DNA of 64,000 bases from Streptomyces sp. NBC_01232 (GTDB lineage: Bacteria; Actinomycetota; Actinomycetes; Streptomycetales; Streptomycetaceae), in assembly GCF_035989885.1 (NCBI RefSeq), contig NZ_CP108518.1, forward strand, positions 124,001 through 188,000, written 5' to 3'. The position numbers were made by a program, and so were the translations under genes. Positions 7,886 to 16,431 of the stretch are shown here, piece after piece; position 1 is the stretch's first letter; each line of letters starts with the position of its first letter. A model generated the notes under the pieces. It made no database searches. It saw nothing but the letters and a program-made list of their open reading frames with translations, and was not told the origin of the DNA.

Positions 7886-8713
7886 TCAGACGTTCCAGAC
7901 TCCGGTGGCCGCGGCCTCGCGGGCGAAGTCGGCGAAGTCCTTGGGCTTGCGGCCCAGGGCTTCTTCGACGCCGTGCACCAGGTGGGCGTTGCGGCCGTCG
8001 AGGATCATGGTGAAGAGGTCGGCGAACTCCTCGGGGAGGTTGTTCTCGCGCAGGACGGCGCGGTACTCCTCGTTGGTGACGGAGATGTACTTGATGTCGC
8101 GGCCGGTGGCCTTGGTCAGTTCGGCGGCGACGTCGCTGTAGCTGAGGAGGCGGGGGCCGGACAGTTCGTAGGTCTTGCCGATGTGCTTGTCGTCGGTCAG
8201 TGCGGCGACGACGACGTCGGCGATGTCGTCGGCGTCGACGAAGGCCTCGACGGCGTCGCCGGTGGGCAGGGCGATCTCGCCGGCCAGGACGGGCTCCAGG
8301 AAGAAGCTCTCGTTGAAGTTCTGGTTGAACCAGCTGGAGCGGACGATCGTCCAGTCGGCGCCGGAGGCCTTGAGGTTGTTCTCGCTGACCTCGGCCGCCT
8401 CCTCGCCGCGGCCGGAGAGGAGCACCAGGCGGCGTGCGCCGGCGGCGACGGCGGCCTTGGAGAATTCGGCGACCTGTTCGGCGGCGCCGGGGAAGGCGAG
8501 GTCGGGGTAGTAGGTCACGTATACCCGGTCGACGCCTTCCAGGGCGGGTGCCCAGGTGGCGGGCTCGTGCCAGTCGAAGGCGGGCTGCCCGGAGCGGGAG
8601 CCGATGCGGACCTGGCGGCCCTGGGCGGAAAGCTTCTCGGCGACACGTCGGCCGGTCTTGCCGTGACCGCCGATGACGAGGGTGATCTGCGTGTTCTGCG
8701 CGTTCTGAGTCAT
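7886..8713 (-). CDS. NAD(P)H-binding NmrA-like atypical SDR
   Basis: 275 residues from ATG 8713. A nucleotide-binding motif opens the protein (ITLVIGGHGKTGRRVAEKL, GxxGxxG), then LVLLSGRGEE and WTIVRSSWFNQNF, typical of the NmrA/azoreductase-like atypical SDR group. The canonical YxxxK pair is not obvious, as is usual there. Members reduce quinones or azo compounds, act in ergot-type pathways, or sense redox state. An in-frame ATG further upstream (8770) is possible, but neither start has a strong ribosome site. A perfect palindrome lies 18 bp upstream of the chosen start. Confidence 0.82.
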   Translation of the reverse strand: MTQNAQNTQITLVIGGHGKTGRRVAEKLSAQGRQVRIGSRSGQPAFDWHEPATWAPALEGVDRVYVTYYPDLAFPGAAEQVAEFSKAAVAAGARRLVLLSGRGEEAAEVSENNLKASGADWTIVRSSWFNQNFNESFFLEPVLAGEIALPTGDAVEAFVDADDIADVVVAALTDDKHIGKTYELSGPRLLSYSDVAAELTKATGRDIKYISVTNEEYRAVLRENNLPEEFADLFTMILDGRNAHLVHGVEEALGRKPKDFADFAREAAATGVWNV

Positions 8714-8730
8714 GAGTACAGTCAAGTCCA

Positions 8731-8742
8731 GTCTCGCGAGAC
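8731..8742. promoter_or_regulatory. Perfect 12-bp palindrome upstream of the NmrA-like gene
   Basis: GTCTCGCGAGAC is a perfect dyad in the 311-bp divergent region (8714-9024) between the NmrA-like gene and the truncated adenylation gene. It is a candidate repressor operator; its regulator is unknown. Nothing else was recognised in this intergenic region. Confidence 0.45.
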
Positions 8743-9024
8743 GGGCCATAGCCACAAAGCTCAGTTCCATATGCGTGCGTCTACGAGTGGTGGCTCGGAG
8801 CGCGGCGGTGAGCTGGTGGCTTCGGCATGAGCTGGAGAATCGTAGGCATGCTCCCGGGGGGTGGGCCAGGGTGTCCCGAGTGGTCCTCGACCCTTCATGG
8901 ACCCTTCTTCGAGGGGGTCTTGAGCGGCCCCCGAGAGGTGGTCCGCGGCGGGGGCTTGAGCGGTTCTCATGTGCGCCCCGGCAGCATCGTCGGTGGAGTT
9001 ACGACCCCGCCGCTGGGAGGCCGC

Positions 9025-10017
9025 ATGAATGCCATTCCGGATCATCCGGAGCTCGACCGGTTGTCCGCCGAACTGGCGGGTCTGTTCGGACGGATCGGGC
9101 TCGACCCGTCCGGCGGGCGGCCCTGGCGCCGGGACCGCATCGACGTCCGTTTCGCTTCCCTGGCCGCCCGTCATCCCGGCCGGGTCGCGGCCCGGGACGC
9201 GGAGGCGGAGGTGACCTATCTGGAACTGGAGTGGCTGGCCGACGACATCGCGCGGCGCCTGTCGGGGCGGGCGGGCCCGGGCTCGGCCGTGGCCGTCCGT
9301 GCGGAGCGTTCGTGCAGGACGGCGGGCGCGGTGGTCGGCGTGCTGCGGACGGGGGCGTCGGTGCTGCCGCTGGAGCCCGGGCACGGTGCGGGTCTGCAGG
9401 AGTTCCTGATGCGTGACGCGGGGGCCGAGGTGGTCGTCTCGGACGCGGGTCTGCTGCACGGGGAGATCCCGGTGGTCAAGGTGGGCCGGTTCGTCGTCGC
9501 GGTCCGGCCGCAGGTGGCGGGACGCCGTGAGGTGCCGGCGGGGACGGCGTTCTGGGCGCTGCCCGCGGGCGGTGACCCGGGGCGGGCGGTGGCGGTGCGT
9601 CCGGTGTCCCACAGGGAGGTGCTGTCGTGGGTGGACGGCTGTGTCCCGGTGCTGGGTGCGGGTCTGGACGACGTGTGGACGTTCTTCCACTCCCTGAGCC
9701 TGGACGTGGGCATGCGGGAGCTGTGGGGTCCGCTGCTGTCGGGGGGCCGTGCGGTGGTCGTGGACCGGGACACGGCGTGCGATGCGCGTGCTTTCGCCCG
9801 GCTGCTGGCGAAGGAGCGGGTGACGGTGGTGACGCAGCTGCCGTCGGCGTTCGCGCGGCTGGGCGCGGTGGTGCGCGGGGGCGGTCTGCCGTCGCTGCGG
9901 CACGTGCTGCTGTCGGACGAGCCGGTGGACGGTGCGGTGGTGGCGCGCTGGCGGTCCGCGGGGATCGCCCCGCAGGCGCTGACGTGGGACGTTTCGGGGT
10001 CGCCGTCGATGCTGTGA
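9025..10017 (+). CDS. Truncated, degenerate adenylation (AMP-binding) domain
   Basis: 330 residues from an ATG preceded by GGGAGG. The N-terminal subdomain of an ANL adenylating enzyme is recognisable: FASLAARHPGRVAARDAE, VTYLELEWLADDIARRL and VGVLRTGASVLPLEPGH (A2-like). The region that normally holds the phosphate-binding T/S-G-T-T-G-x-P-K-G loop reads LPAGGDPGRAVAVRP, and GPLLSGGRAVVVDRDT corresponds to A4. The protein stops soon after a degenerate A5 region (WDVSGSPSML). Full-length domains have about 500 residues, so motifs A6-A10 and the catalytic lysine are missing. Activation of a carboxylate is therefore unlikely; a scaffold, a regulator or decay are alternatives. The reading frame is intact with good codon bias. 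Confidence 0.75.
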   Translation: MNAIPDHPELDRLSAELAGLFGRIGLDPSGGRPWRRDRIDVRFASLAARHPGRVAARDAEAEVTYLELEWLADDIARRLSGRAGPGSAVAVRAERSCRTAGAVVGVLRTGASVLPLEPGHGAGLQEFLMRDAGAEVVVSDAGLLHGEIPVVKVGRFVVAVRPQVAGRREVPAGTAFWALPAGGDPGRAVAVRPVSHREVLSWVDGCVPVLGAGLDDVWTFFHSLSLDVGMRELWGPLLSGGRAVVVDRDTACDARAFARLLAKERVTVVTQLPSAFARLGAVVRGGGLPSLRHVLLSDEPVDGAVVARWRSAGIAPQALTWDVSGSPSML

Positions 10018-10039
10018 GCAGGCGGTACGGGCAGGCGTG

Positions 10040-10070
10040 AGGGCCCCGGACGGGTGATGTCCGGGGCCCT
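10040..10070. terminator. Bidirectional hairpin between convergent genes
   Basis: A perfect 12-bp stem (10040-10051 with 10059-10070) has a 7-nt loop and lies between the stop codons of the adenylation-like gene (+) and the ketoreductase (-). Confidence 0.75.
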
Positions 10071-10114
10071 CGCGCTGTGCGTGTCCCCGCCCCGGGGGGG
10101 GCGGCGGGGCGGGG

Positions 10115-10921
10115 TCAGTAGTTGCCCAGTCCGCCGCACACGTTGAGGGCCTGGGCGGTGATGGAGGCGGCGAGGTCGGTGGTGAGGTAGCCGACGAGGC
10201 CGGCCACTTCCTGGGGGGTGGAGTAGCGGCCGAGGGGGATCTTGGATTCGAGCTGCTCCTGGACGTAGTCCTCGGTGGTGTCCCACACCTGTGCGTAGCC
10301 GCTGCGCACGCGGGCGGCCATGGGGGTCTCCACGTAGCCGGGGCAGACCGCGTTGACGGTGGTGCCGGTGGGGGCGAGTTCCTTGCCGAGGGCCTTGGTG
10401 AAGCCGACGACGGCGTGTTTGGAGGCCGAGTAGGGGGCGCCGAGGAGTACTCCCTGCTTGCCCGCGGTGGAGGCGATGTTGATGATGCGGCCCCAGGGTT
10501 CGGCGCCGAGTCCGCCGCGGTTGAGGACCTCGCGGGTGAGCAGGAAGACGCTGTTGAGGTTGGTGGCGATGACGTCGTGCCACAGTTCGTCGGTGATGCC
10601 GGCGGTGGCGCCGCCGCCGCTGCGGCCCGCGTTGTTGACCAGGATGCTGACGGGCGCGCCGTACGCGGCCACGGCCGCGGCAACGAGGTTCTCGACGGCG
10701 GTGCGGTCGGTCACGTCGGCGGCCGCGCCCTGGACGGTGAGTCCTTCGGCCTGGAGGTCGGTGACGGTCTCCTTGACCTTGGTCTCGGTGCGGGCGCAGA
10801 GGAACACCCGGTGTCCGCGGGCGCCCAGGTCGCGGGCGACGGCCAGTCCGATGCCGCCGGTGGCCCCGGTGACCAGGGCCACGGGCCGCTCGGGGGCCTT
10901 GTCCATCGCCTTCACCGTCAT
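10115..10921 (-). CDS. Type II polyketide ketoreductase (ActIII-like SDR)
   Basis: 268 residues, strongly like ActIII. The NADPH motif TGATGGIG follows VALV; then NNAGRSGGGATAGITDELW, catalytic Ser in IINIASTAGKQGV, YSASK (Tyr/Lys), NAVCPGYVETPMA and the diagnostic C-terminus TAQALNVCGGLGNY. Enzymes of this group reduce the C-9 carbonyl of the nascent poly-beta-ketone bound to ACP. It is the distal gene of a minus-strand set: class V aminotransferase homologue, carboxylase beta, epsilon, ketoreductase. Its presence is the clearest evidence for an aromatic polyketide cluster. Confidence 0.93.
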   Translation of the reverse strand: MTVKAMDKAPERPVALVTGATGGIGLAVARDLGARGHRVFLCARTETKVKETVTDLQAEGLTVQGAAADVTDRTAVENLVAAAVAAYGAPVSILVNNAGRSGGGATAGITDELWHDVIATNLNSVFLLTREVLNRGGLGAEPWGRIINIASTAGKQGVLLGAPYSASKHAVVGFTKALGKELAPTGTTVNAVCPGYVETPMAARVRSGYAQVWDTTEDYVQEQLESKIPLGRYSTPQEVAGLVGYLTTDLAASITAQALNVCGGLGNY

Positions 10922-11026
10922 GCTCGTCCCTCCGTCGCCCGTCTCTGCTGGGTGCAGGATGGCGCAGGGAACTCGTGGCGCGGCGGAAGGGGGATGGAGG
11001 CCGGCTCAGGGGTGGCGGGCGGGCCG

Positions 11027-11262
11027 TCAGTGCCGCCAGCTGCCGGTGCGGTGGTGGCGGCCGGGGGGCGGGCGGTCCCAGCCGGCGGCGGTGGTGCGCG
11101 GCGGTGGCGGGGCGGGTGCGGCGCGGTGCAGGAGGAGGGCGGTCAGGACGGTGAGGACGGCGGCGGTCTCGTCCTGGTCGGGGTTCCCGCGGCGGATGCG
11201 CCAGGTGTGCGGCGCGTCCGGGGTGCCCGCCGCGGCGGGTGCGGCGGGGGTTTCCGGGGCGG

Positions 11263-11266
<4 letters not shown>
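11027..11266 (-). CDS. Acyl-CoA carboxylase epsilon subunit
   Basis: 79 residues. Its ATG overlaps the beta-subunit stop (ATGA). The signature core WRIRRGNPDQDETAAVLTVLTALL matches the actinobacterial ACC_epsilon family (usually WRI/VxRGxPxxEExAAxxAxL). A Pro/Arg-rich tail follows, with the usual WDRPPPGR-like ending. The epsilon subunit binds and stimulates the beta subunit. It supports supply of malonyl-CoA or methylmalonyl-CoA for the polyketide. Confidence 0.85.
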
Positions 11267-12837
<1,571 letters not shown>

Positions 12838-12868
12838 GTGGCTCCTCCAGGTCTGAAGATGGCGGGTC

Positions 12869-14134
12869 TCAGGTCGCCCGGTGCAGCGTGAGGTGGCCGC
12901 GGCGGCGGACCGGTCGTGCGCGGTACGGGGACGGCGCGCCGGAGCCTCCCGGCCCGGCCCGGCCGGCCGGGCCGAGGGGGGTGGTGGCGGCTCCCGCGGC
13001 GGCGAGTGCGCCGCGGGCGGGGTGGGCGGGGTGGGCGGCGGCGCCCCGCTCCTCCTGCAGGACCTCTGCGAGGGCCTGCCGGAAGCGGTCGATGTCCTGT
13101 GCGGTGTTGTCGTGGTGGAGGGATGCGCGCAGTGCGGGGGCCGTGACGCGGCCGGCCGGGTGCAGGGGGGTTTCGTGTGCGACGGTCTTGGCCAGGACGA
13201 CTCCGCGGCGGGCCAGGCCCCGGCGGATGGCCGCGGCGGGGATCTGGGCGTGCCGGAAGGCGAGGATGGCGGCCTGCTCCTGTCCGCCGGCGAGGAGTTC
13301 CATGCCGGGGGTGTGCCGGACGGCGGCGCGCAGGAGGGGCAGGAGGTCCTCGTGCGGGGGGCGGGCGGTGGCGGTGTGGTGGGCGAGGGCGGCGTCCAGG
13401 GCGGCGACGGCGGCCGGCTCGGGGGCGGCCGCCCGGTACGGGGCAGCGTCCGGGGCCAGGTGCGGGGTGGGGGCGATGTAGGCGAATCCGGTGTTGTGGG
13501 GGCCGCGCAGGAACCGCCAGCCGTCGGCGGTGAGCAGGTGGCAGCCGATGCGGGCGGCGTCGACGGGGAGCCGGCCGGCGGAGTGGGAGGCGTCGACGGT
13601 GTAGCGGGCGCGGTGGGGGGCGAGGAGGCGGCCGATGTCGTGGACGGGGTTGACGGTTCCGCAGGCCGGGGAGAGGTGGACGGCGGAGACGAGGGCGACG
13701 TCCTCGTCGAGGTGGGTGCGCATCCAGTCCAGGTCGAGGTCCCCGTCGGGGCGCAGCGGGACGACCTCCAGGCGGCAGCGGGTGCGGTCGCGCAGGGCGT
13801 GCAGGGCGGTCAGGTTGGCCACGCCCTCGTGGGGGGTGGTCCAGATCCGGTCGCCCGGGCCGGGGGTGATGCCGTGGAGGTAGGCCTCGAAGGCCTGCGC
13901 CGCTCCGGTCGCCAGGATGGTGTCGGCGGCGGGTACGGACAGCAGGGCGCCGAGGCGTTCGTGGATGCGGGTGTGCAGGACGTCGCCGAGGCTCTCCTGC
14001 AGTGCGGCGGTCCCGAGGCGGTCGTCGAGGGCCGTGCAGCGGGCGAGGACGGTGCGTACGGCGTCCGGCATCCGGCCGGTTCCCGCGGTGTCCAGGTGGG
14101 CCGTTCGTTCCCCGTGGTGCGTCGGCGCGTTCAT
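12869..14134 (-). CDS. Class V aminotransferase-fold protein lacking the PLP lysine
   Basis: 421 residues from an ATG with GGGGGAGG upstream. The fold-type I class V pattern is evident: ILATGAAQAFEAYLHGI, IWTTPHEGVANL, ALVSAVHLSPACGTVNPV, VDASHSAGRLPVDA (with the Asp that pairs with the PLP ring nitrogen), then CHLLTADGWRFLRGP followed by HNTGFAYI. In relatives the equivalent segment reads like TGRKFLRGP, with Lys forming the Schiff base. Here residue 207 is Arg and 206 Trp, verified in the bases. Normal aminotransferase or desulfurase chemistry is thus unlikely. It heads the carboxylase-ketoreductase operon and is divergent from a secreted-peptide gene. Confidence 0.82.
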   Translation of the reverse strand: MNAPTHHGERTAHLDTAGTGRMPDAVRTVLARCTALDDRLGTAALQESLGDVLHTRIHERLGALLSVPAADTILATGAAQAFEAYLHGITPGPGDRIWTTPHEGVANLTALHALRDRTRCRLEVVPLRPDGDLDLDWMRTHLDEDVALVSAVHLSPACGTVNPVHDIGRLLAPHRARYTVDASHSAGRLPVDAARIGCHLLTADGWRFLRGPHNTGFAYIAPTPHLAPDAAPYRAAAPEPAAVAALDAALAHHTATARPPHEDLLPLLRAAVRHTPGMELLAGGQEQAAILAFRHAQIPAAAIRRGLARRGVVLAKTVAHETPLHPAGRVTAPALRASLHHDNTAQDIDRFRQALAEVLQEERGAAAHPAHPARGALAAAGAATTPLGPAGRAGPGGSGAPSPYRARPVRRRGHLTLHRAT

Positions 14135-14194
14135 TTCAGGGGCCTCCCCCCGCTGTCGGGGCCGCGGGATGTGCACGGCCCTCATGTACCAGGC

Positions 14195-14462
14195 ATTGCC
14201 AATGGACTTGGCAATACATTGCCCAGCGGCCGGCAGTTTTGGCAACGCCGGATTGCGGCGGCTCCGGCGAAACTCGAGTTCCAGATCCCTTGGCAACGCG
14301 TGGCAATGTCTTGCCAGGCTCTTTCCGAGTCAATTCCTTTGCAGGTCATGGGGGTTCTGATGGGGTTCTCCAGTTCGTCTCGAGTGATTGACGAGCGAAT
14401 CCCGAGCGGGTGCGGCCAAGCTTCTTGGCAGAAGAGTTGCCAGGAAAGAACAAACAGTTGCC
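14195..14462. promoter_or_regulatory. Cluster of GGCAA/TTGCC boxes in a divergent promoter region
   Basis: This 342-bp intergenic region serves the carboxylase-ketoreductase operon (-) and the IDWP peptide gene (+). GGCAA occurs at 14210, 14241, 14292 and 14302. TTGCC occurs at 14196, 14219, 14311, 14437 and 14458. Some pair as palindromes: ATTGCCAA-N5-TTGGCAAT (14195-14215) and TGGCAA-N4-TTGCCA (14301-14316); TGGCA-N7-TGCCA is at 14426-14442. Nine copies in 268 bp is far above the roughly 0.5 expected by chance. The pattern fits a cooperatively bound regulator. The same box precedes the XRE-TPR gene. Confidence 0.65.
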
Positions 14463-14476
14463 ACGGAGGAGTCACC

Positions 14477-14647
14477 ATGAAGAACCTCGCCCGCCTCGTC
14501 GCCACCGCCGCTCTCGCCACCGCCGCCGTGCTCACCGCGGGCGGCGCGGCCCAGGCCGACGGCGGGCCCATCGACTGGCCCGTCGCGCCGTCCTCGGCCA
14601 GCGCCCCGGGATCCGCCCCGGCCCCGGCCCGCATCGACTGGCCGTAA
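14477..14647 (+). CDS. Small secreted peptide with duplicated IDWP motif
   Basis: 56 residues from an ATG with GGAGG 7-8 nt upstream. Residues 1-27 form a classic Sec signal peptide (positive KNLAR, Ala/Leu/Val core, AQA cleavage). The predicted 29-residue mature form begins DGGPIDWPVAPSS, then an Ala/Pro/Ser linker, and ends ARIDWP. The motif thus occurs twice, once at the extreme C-terminus. No known family is recognised. Tandem short motifs behind a signal peptide are a hallmark of processed signalling peptides. It lies in front of a SARP gene and shares the IxWP motif with a 23-residue ORF at 18922. An alternative is a structural or antimicrobial peptide. Confidence 0.7.
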   Translation: MKNLARLVATAALATAAVLTAGGAAQADGGPIDWPVAPSSASAPGSAPAPARIDWP

Positions 14648-14732
14648 CCGAAGACGGCTCGAAGTTGGGTGGAGGAAAGAGATGGAGAACATCCACCGCG
14701 GCTAGCGTGCGCGGCACGGGGGCAGTTCCTCC

Positions 14733-14744
14733 GCCACCGGTGGC
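14733..14744. promoter_or_regulatory. Perfect palindrome in the SARP upstream region
   Basis: GCCACCGGTGGC is a perfect 12-bp dyad 43 bp upstream of the GTG start of the SARP gene at 14787, so it could be an operator or part of the promoter. Confidence 0.35.
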
Positions 14745-14786
14745 AGAAATGTGCCGGGGGAGCTTGAGGAGTACGGAGGGGAGACC

Positions 14787-15608
14787 GTGAGGATTCAGGT
14801 TCTGGGTCCGTTGAGTGCCGAGGTCAACGGGGGATCCATTGTTCCGACCGCGGGAAAGCCGAGACAGGTGCTTTCCCTTCTCGCGCTGTATCCCGGACGC
14901 GTGATACCCGTTCCCACGCTCATGGAAGAGATCTGGGGGACCCAGCCGCCGCAGAGCGCGCTGACCACCCTGCAGACGTACATACTCCAGCTGCGCCGCC
15001 GGCTGGGCACGGCGATGGGCCCCGGAGCCCCGGGCGGCGCCAAGGACGTACTGGCCACCCGGCACGGCGGGTACCTGCTCCAGGTGCCCGAGGAGAGCGT
15101 CGACGTGCACGACTACGAACGCCTCGCCCGCGAGGGCCAGAGCGCCTTCGAGTCGGGTGACGACCGGGTGTCCGCCGACCGCCTGCGGGCGGCGCTGGAC
15201 CTGTGGCGGGGGCCGGCGCTGGTCGACGTTCGGGTCGGGCCGATCCTCGACATCGAGGTGCTGCGCCTGGAGGAGAGCCGCCTGGTCACCGTGGAGCGGC
15301 GCATCGACGCCGACCTGCGGCTGGGCCGGCACGCCGAACTGATTGCCGAATTAACGGACCTGACGGCACGTCATCCCCAGCACGAGGGGCTGCACTCGCA
15401 GGTCATGGTCGCCCTGTACCGGTCGGGCCGCCAGGCCACGGCCCTGGACGTGTACCGCCGGCTGCGCGGCCGCCTGATCGAGGACCTGGGCGTGGAGCCG
15501 TCACCGCAGCTGCAGCGCCTGCACCAGGCCATGCTGGCCGTCGACCCGCAGCTCGATGTGCTCGCCGGACCGCGGCACACCTCGACGTTCGACCTGTTCG
15601 CCGCCTGA
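14787..15608 (+). CDS. SARP-family pathway activator (first copy)
   Basis: 273 residues from a GTG preceded by GGAGGGGA; the start agrees with that of the paralogue at 20067. An OmpR-type winged-helix domain covers residues 1-95 (IQVLGPLSAEVNGG, PRQVLSLLALYPGRV, TTLQTYILQLRRRLG). A bacterial transcriptional activation (BTAD) domain covers 96-250 (HDYERLAREG, LRLEESRLVTVERRIDADL, GRQATALDVYRRL, EDLGVEPSPQLQRLHQAML). SARPs bind direct heptamer repeats and recruit RNA polymerase to biosynthetic promoters. It shares long identical blocks with the SARP at 19246-20067, so the two are recent paralogues. It is convergent with the degenerate PPTase gene. Confidence 0.92.
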   Translation: MRIQVLGPLSAEVNGGSIVPTAGKPRQVLSLLALYPGRVIPVPTLMEEIWGTQPPQSALTTLQTYILQLRRRLGTAMGPGAPGGAKDVLATRHGGYLLQVPEESVDVHDYERLAREGQSAFESGDDRVSADRLRAALDLWRGPALVDVRVGPILDIEVLRLEESRLVTVERRIDADLRLGRHAELIAELTDLTARHPQHEGLHSQVMVALYRSGRQATALDVYRRLRGRLIEDLGVEPSPQLQRLHQAMLAVDPQLDVLAGPRHTSTFDLFAA

Positions 15609-15639
15609 GGGCGGCTTCGCCGTCACCGGCCGGGGGCGG

Positions 15640-16431
15640 TCAGGGGCGCAGCAGGTGCGCCTCGCCGACCAGGTAGCGGTCCTGGACGAGGTGGGTGGCC
15701 GCACTCCACTCCCCCGCCGCCGGTGCCCCCTGCGCCGCCCCGGGGCCGAGCGCCCGGGCGCGGGCCTCCTGCAGGGTCCACAGCCGCAGCAGCCGCTCCC
15801 GGCGTCCGTCCTCGGGGAGCGCGTCGAGGACGGACCGTTCCTGCGGGGTCCACGGCCGGGCGGGCGGCGCCAGGGTGCGGACGTCGCGGTCGGCGGGCTC
15901 CGCGTGCACGCCGAGCGGCCCGGTGCGGCTGACGCCGACCACGATCAGCTCGCCGCAGTGCGCCAGCGCGATCTCCACCCCGGCACGGGGCGCCCGCACT
16001 GCGGGGCGGCCGTCCGCACCGTGGTCCAGTTCCACCGTGTGGACGGGCACCTCCAGGGCGGTGGCCGCGGCGTACGTCATGACGAAGCGCGAGACGGCGA
16101 GCCGCAGCCGCCCGGCCGCGGCCGGTGTCTGCCGGAACCGCGGCCAGTCGTCGCCGAGCAGCGGGCGCAGGGCCGGGTCGAGGAGCACGGCGGCCAGCCA
16201 CTGGCCCCAGGTGGTGCAGACGAGCGCGTGGCCCGTGTCCTCGATCCGGTCCCCCGCCTCGTCCCAGGGGCCCTCCGGGCCCTGGAGGTACAGCGGCGCT
16301 CCGAAAGCCCCGTCCGGCCCGTCCGCCGGGTGGGCCGGGTGGGCCGGGTGGGCCGGGTGGGCCGGGTGGGCCGGGTGGGCCGGGTGGGTGTGCCGGGTGG
16401 GTGCCATCGGCGGTCGCCTTCCGTTGGTCAT
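15640..16431 (-). CDS. Degenerate phosphopantetheinyl-transferase homologue
   Basis: 263 residues, with ATG overlapping the aromatase stop (ATGA). An (HPA)n stretch at residues ~15-35 precedes the domain. The PPTase layout is clear: RLRLAVSRFVMTYAAATAL, GVEIALAHCGELIVVGVSR, LGVHAEPADRDV and LLRLWTLQEARARALG. Key positions differ from active enzymes. The Mg-binding Asp of GxDxE is His176, the catalytic Lys of WxxKEA is Gln221, and SHSG has become AHCG. Loss of transferase activity is likely. Coupling to the aromatase/cyclase suggests the protein is still made; it might bind ACP or CoA without transferring. An intact PPTase lies at 3592. Confidence 0.75.
   Translation of the reverse strand: MTNGRRPPMAPTRHTHPAHPAHPAHPAHPAHPAHPADGPDGAFGAPLYLQGPEGPWDEAGDRIEDTGHALVCTTWGQWLAAVLLDPALRPLLGDDWPRFRQTPAAAGRLRLAVSRFVMTYAAATALEVPVHTVELDHGADGRPAVRAPRAGVEIALAHCGELIVVGVSRTGPLGVHAEPADRDVRTLAPPARPWTPQERSVLDALPEDGRRERLLRLWTLQEARARALGPGAAQGAPAAGEWSAATHLVQDRYLVGEAHLLRP
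16326..16388. repeat. 9-bp tandem repeat encoding (His-Pro-Ala)n
   Basis: Seven perfect copies of CCGGGTGGG lie inside the 5' part of the degenerate PPTase gene. Being a multiple of three they keep the frame and encode HPA repeats on the minus strand. Copy number probably varies between strains. Confidence 0.85.

Noticed and set aside
8761..10683. Minus-strand frame of over 600 codons opposite the adenylation-like gene
   Set aside because: Low-complexity Pro/Ala/Arg product without domains; the plus-strand gene and the ketoreductase explain the region.
12881..14476. Plus-strand frame opposite the class V aminotransferase homologue
   Set aside because: Gly/Val/Asp-rich shadow of the minus-strand gene; only its last 57 codons (14477-14647) have their own start, ribosome site and signal peptide.
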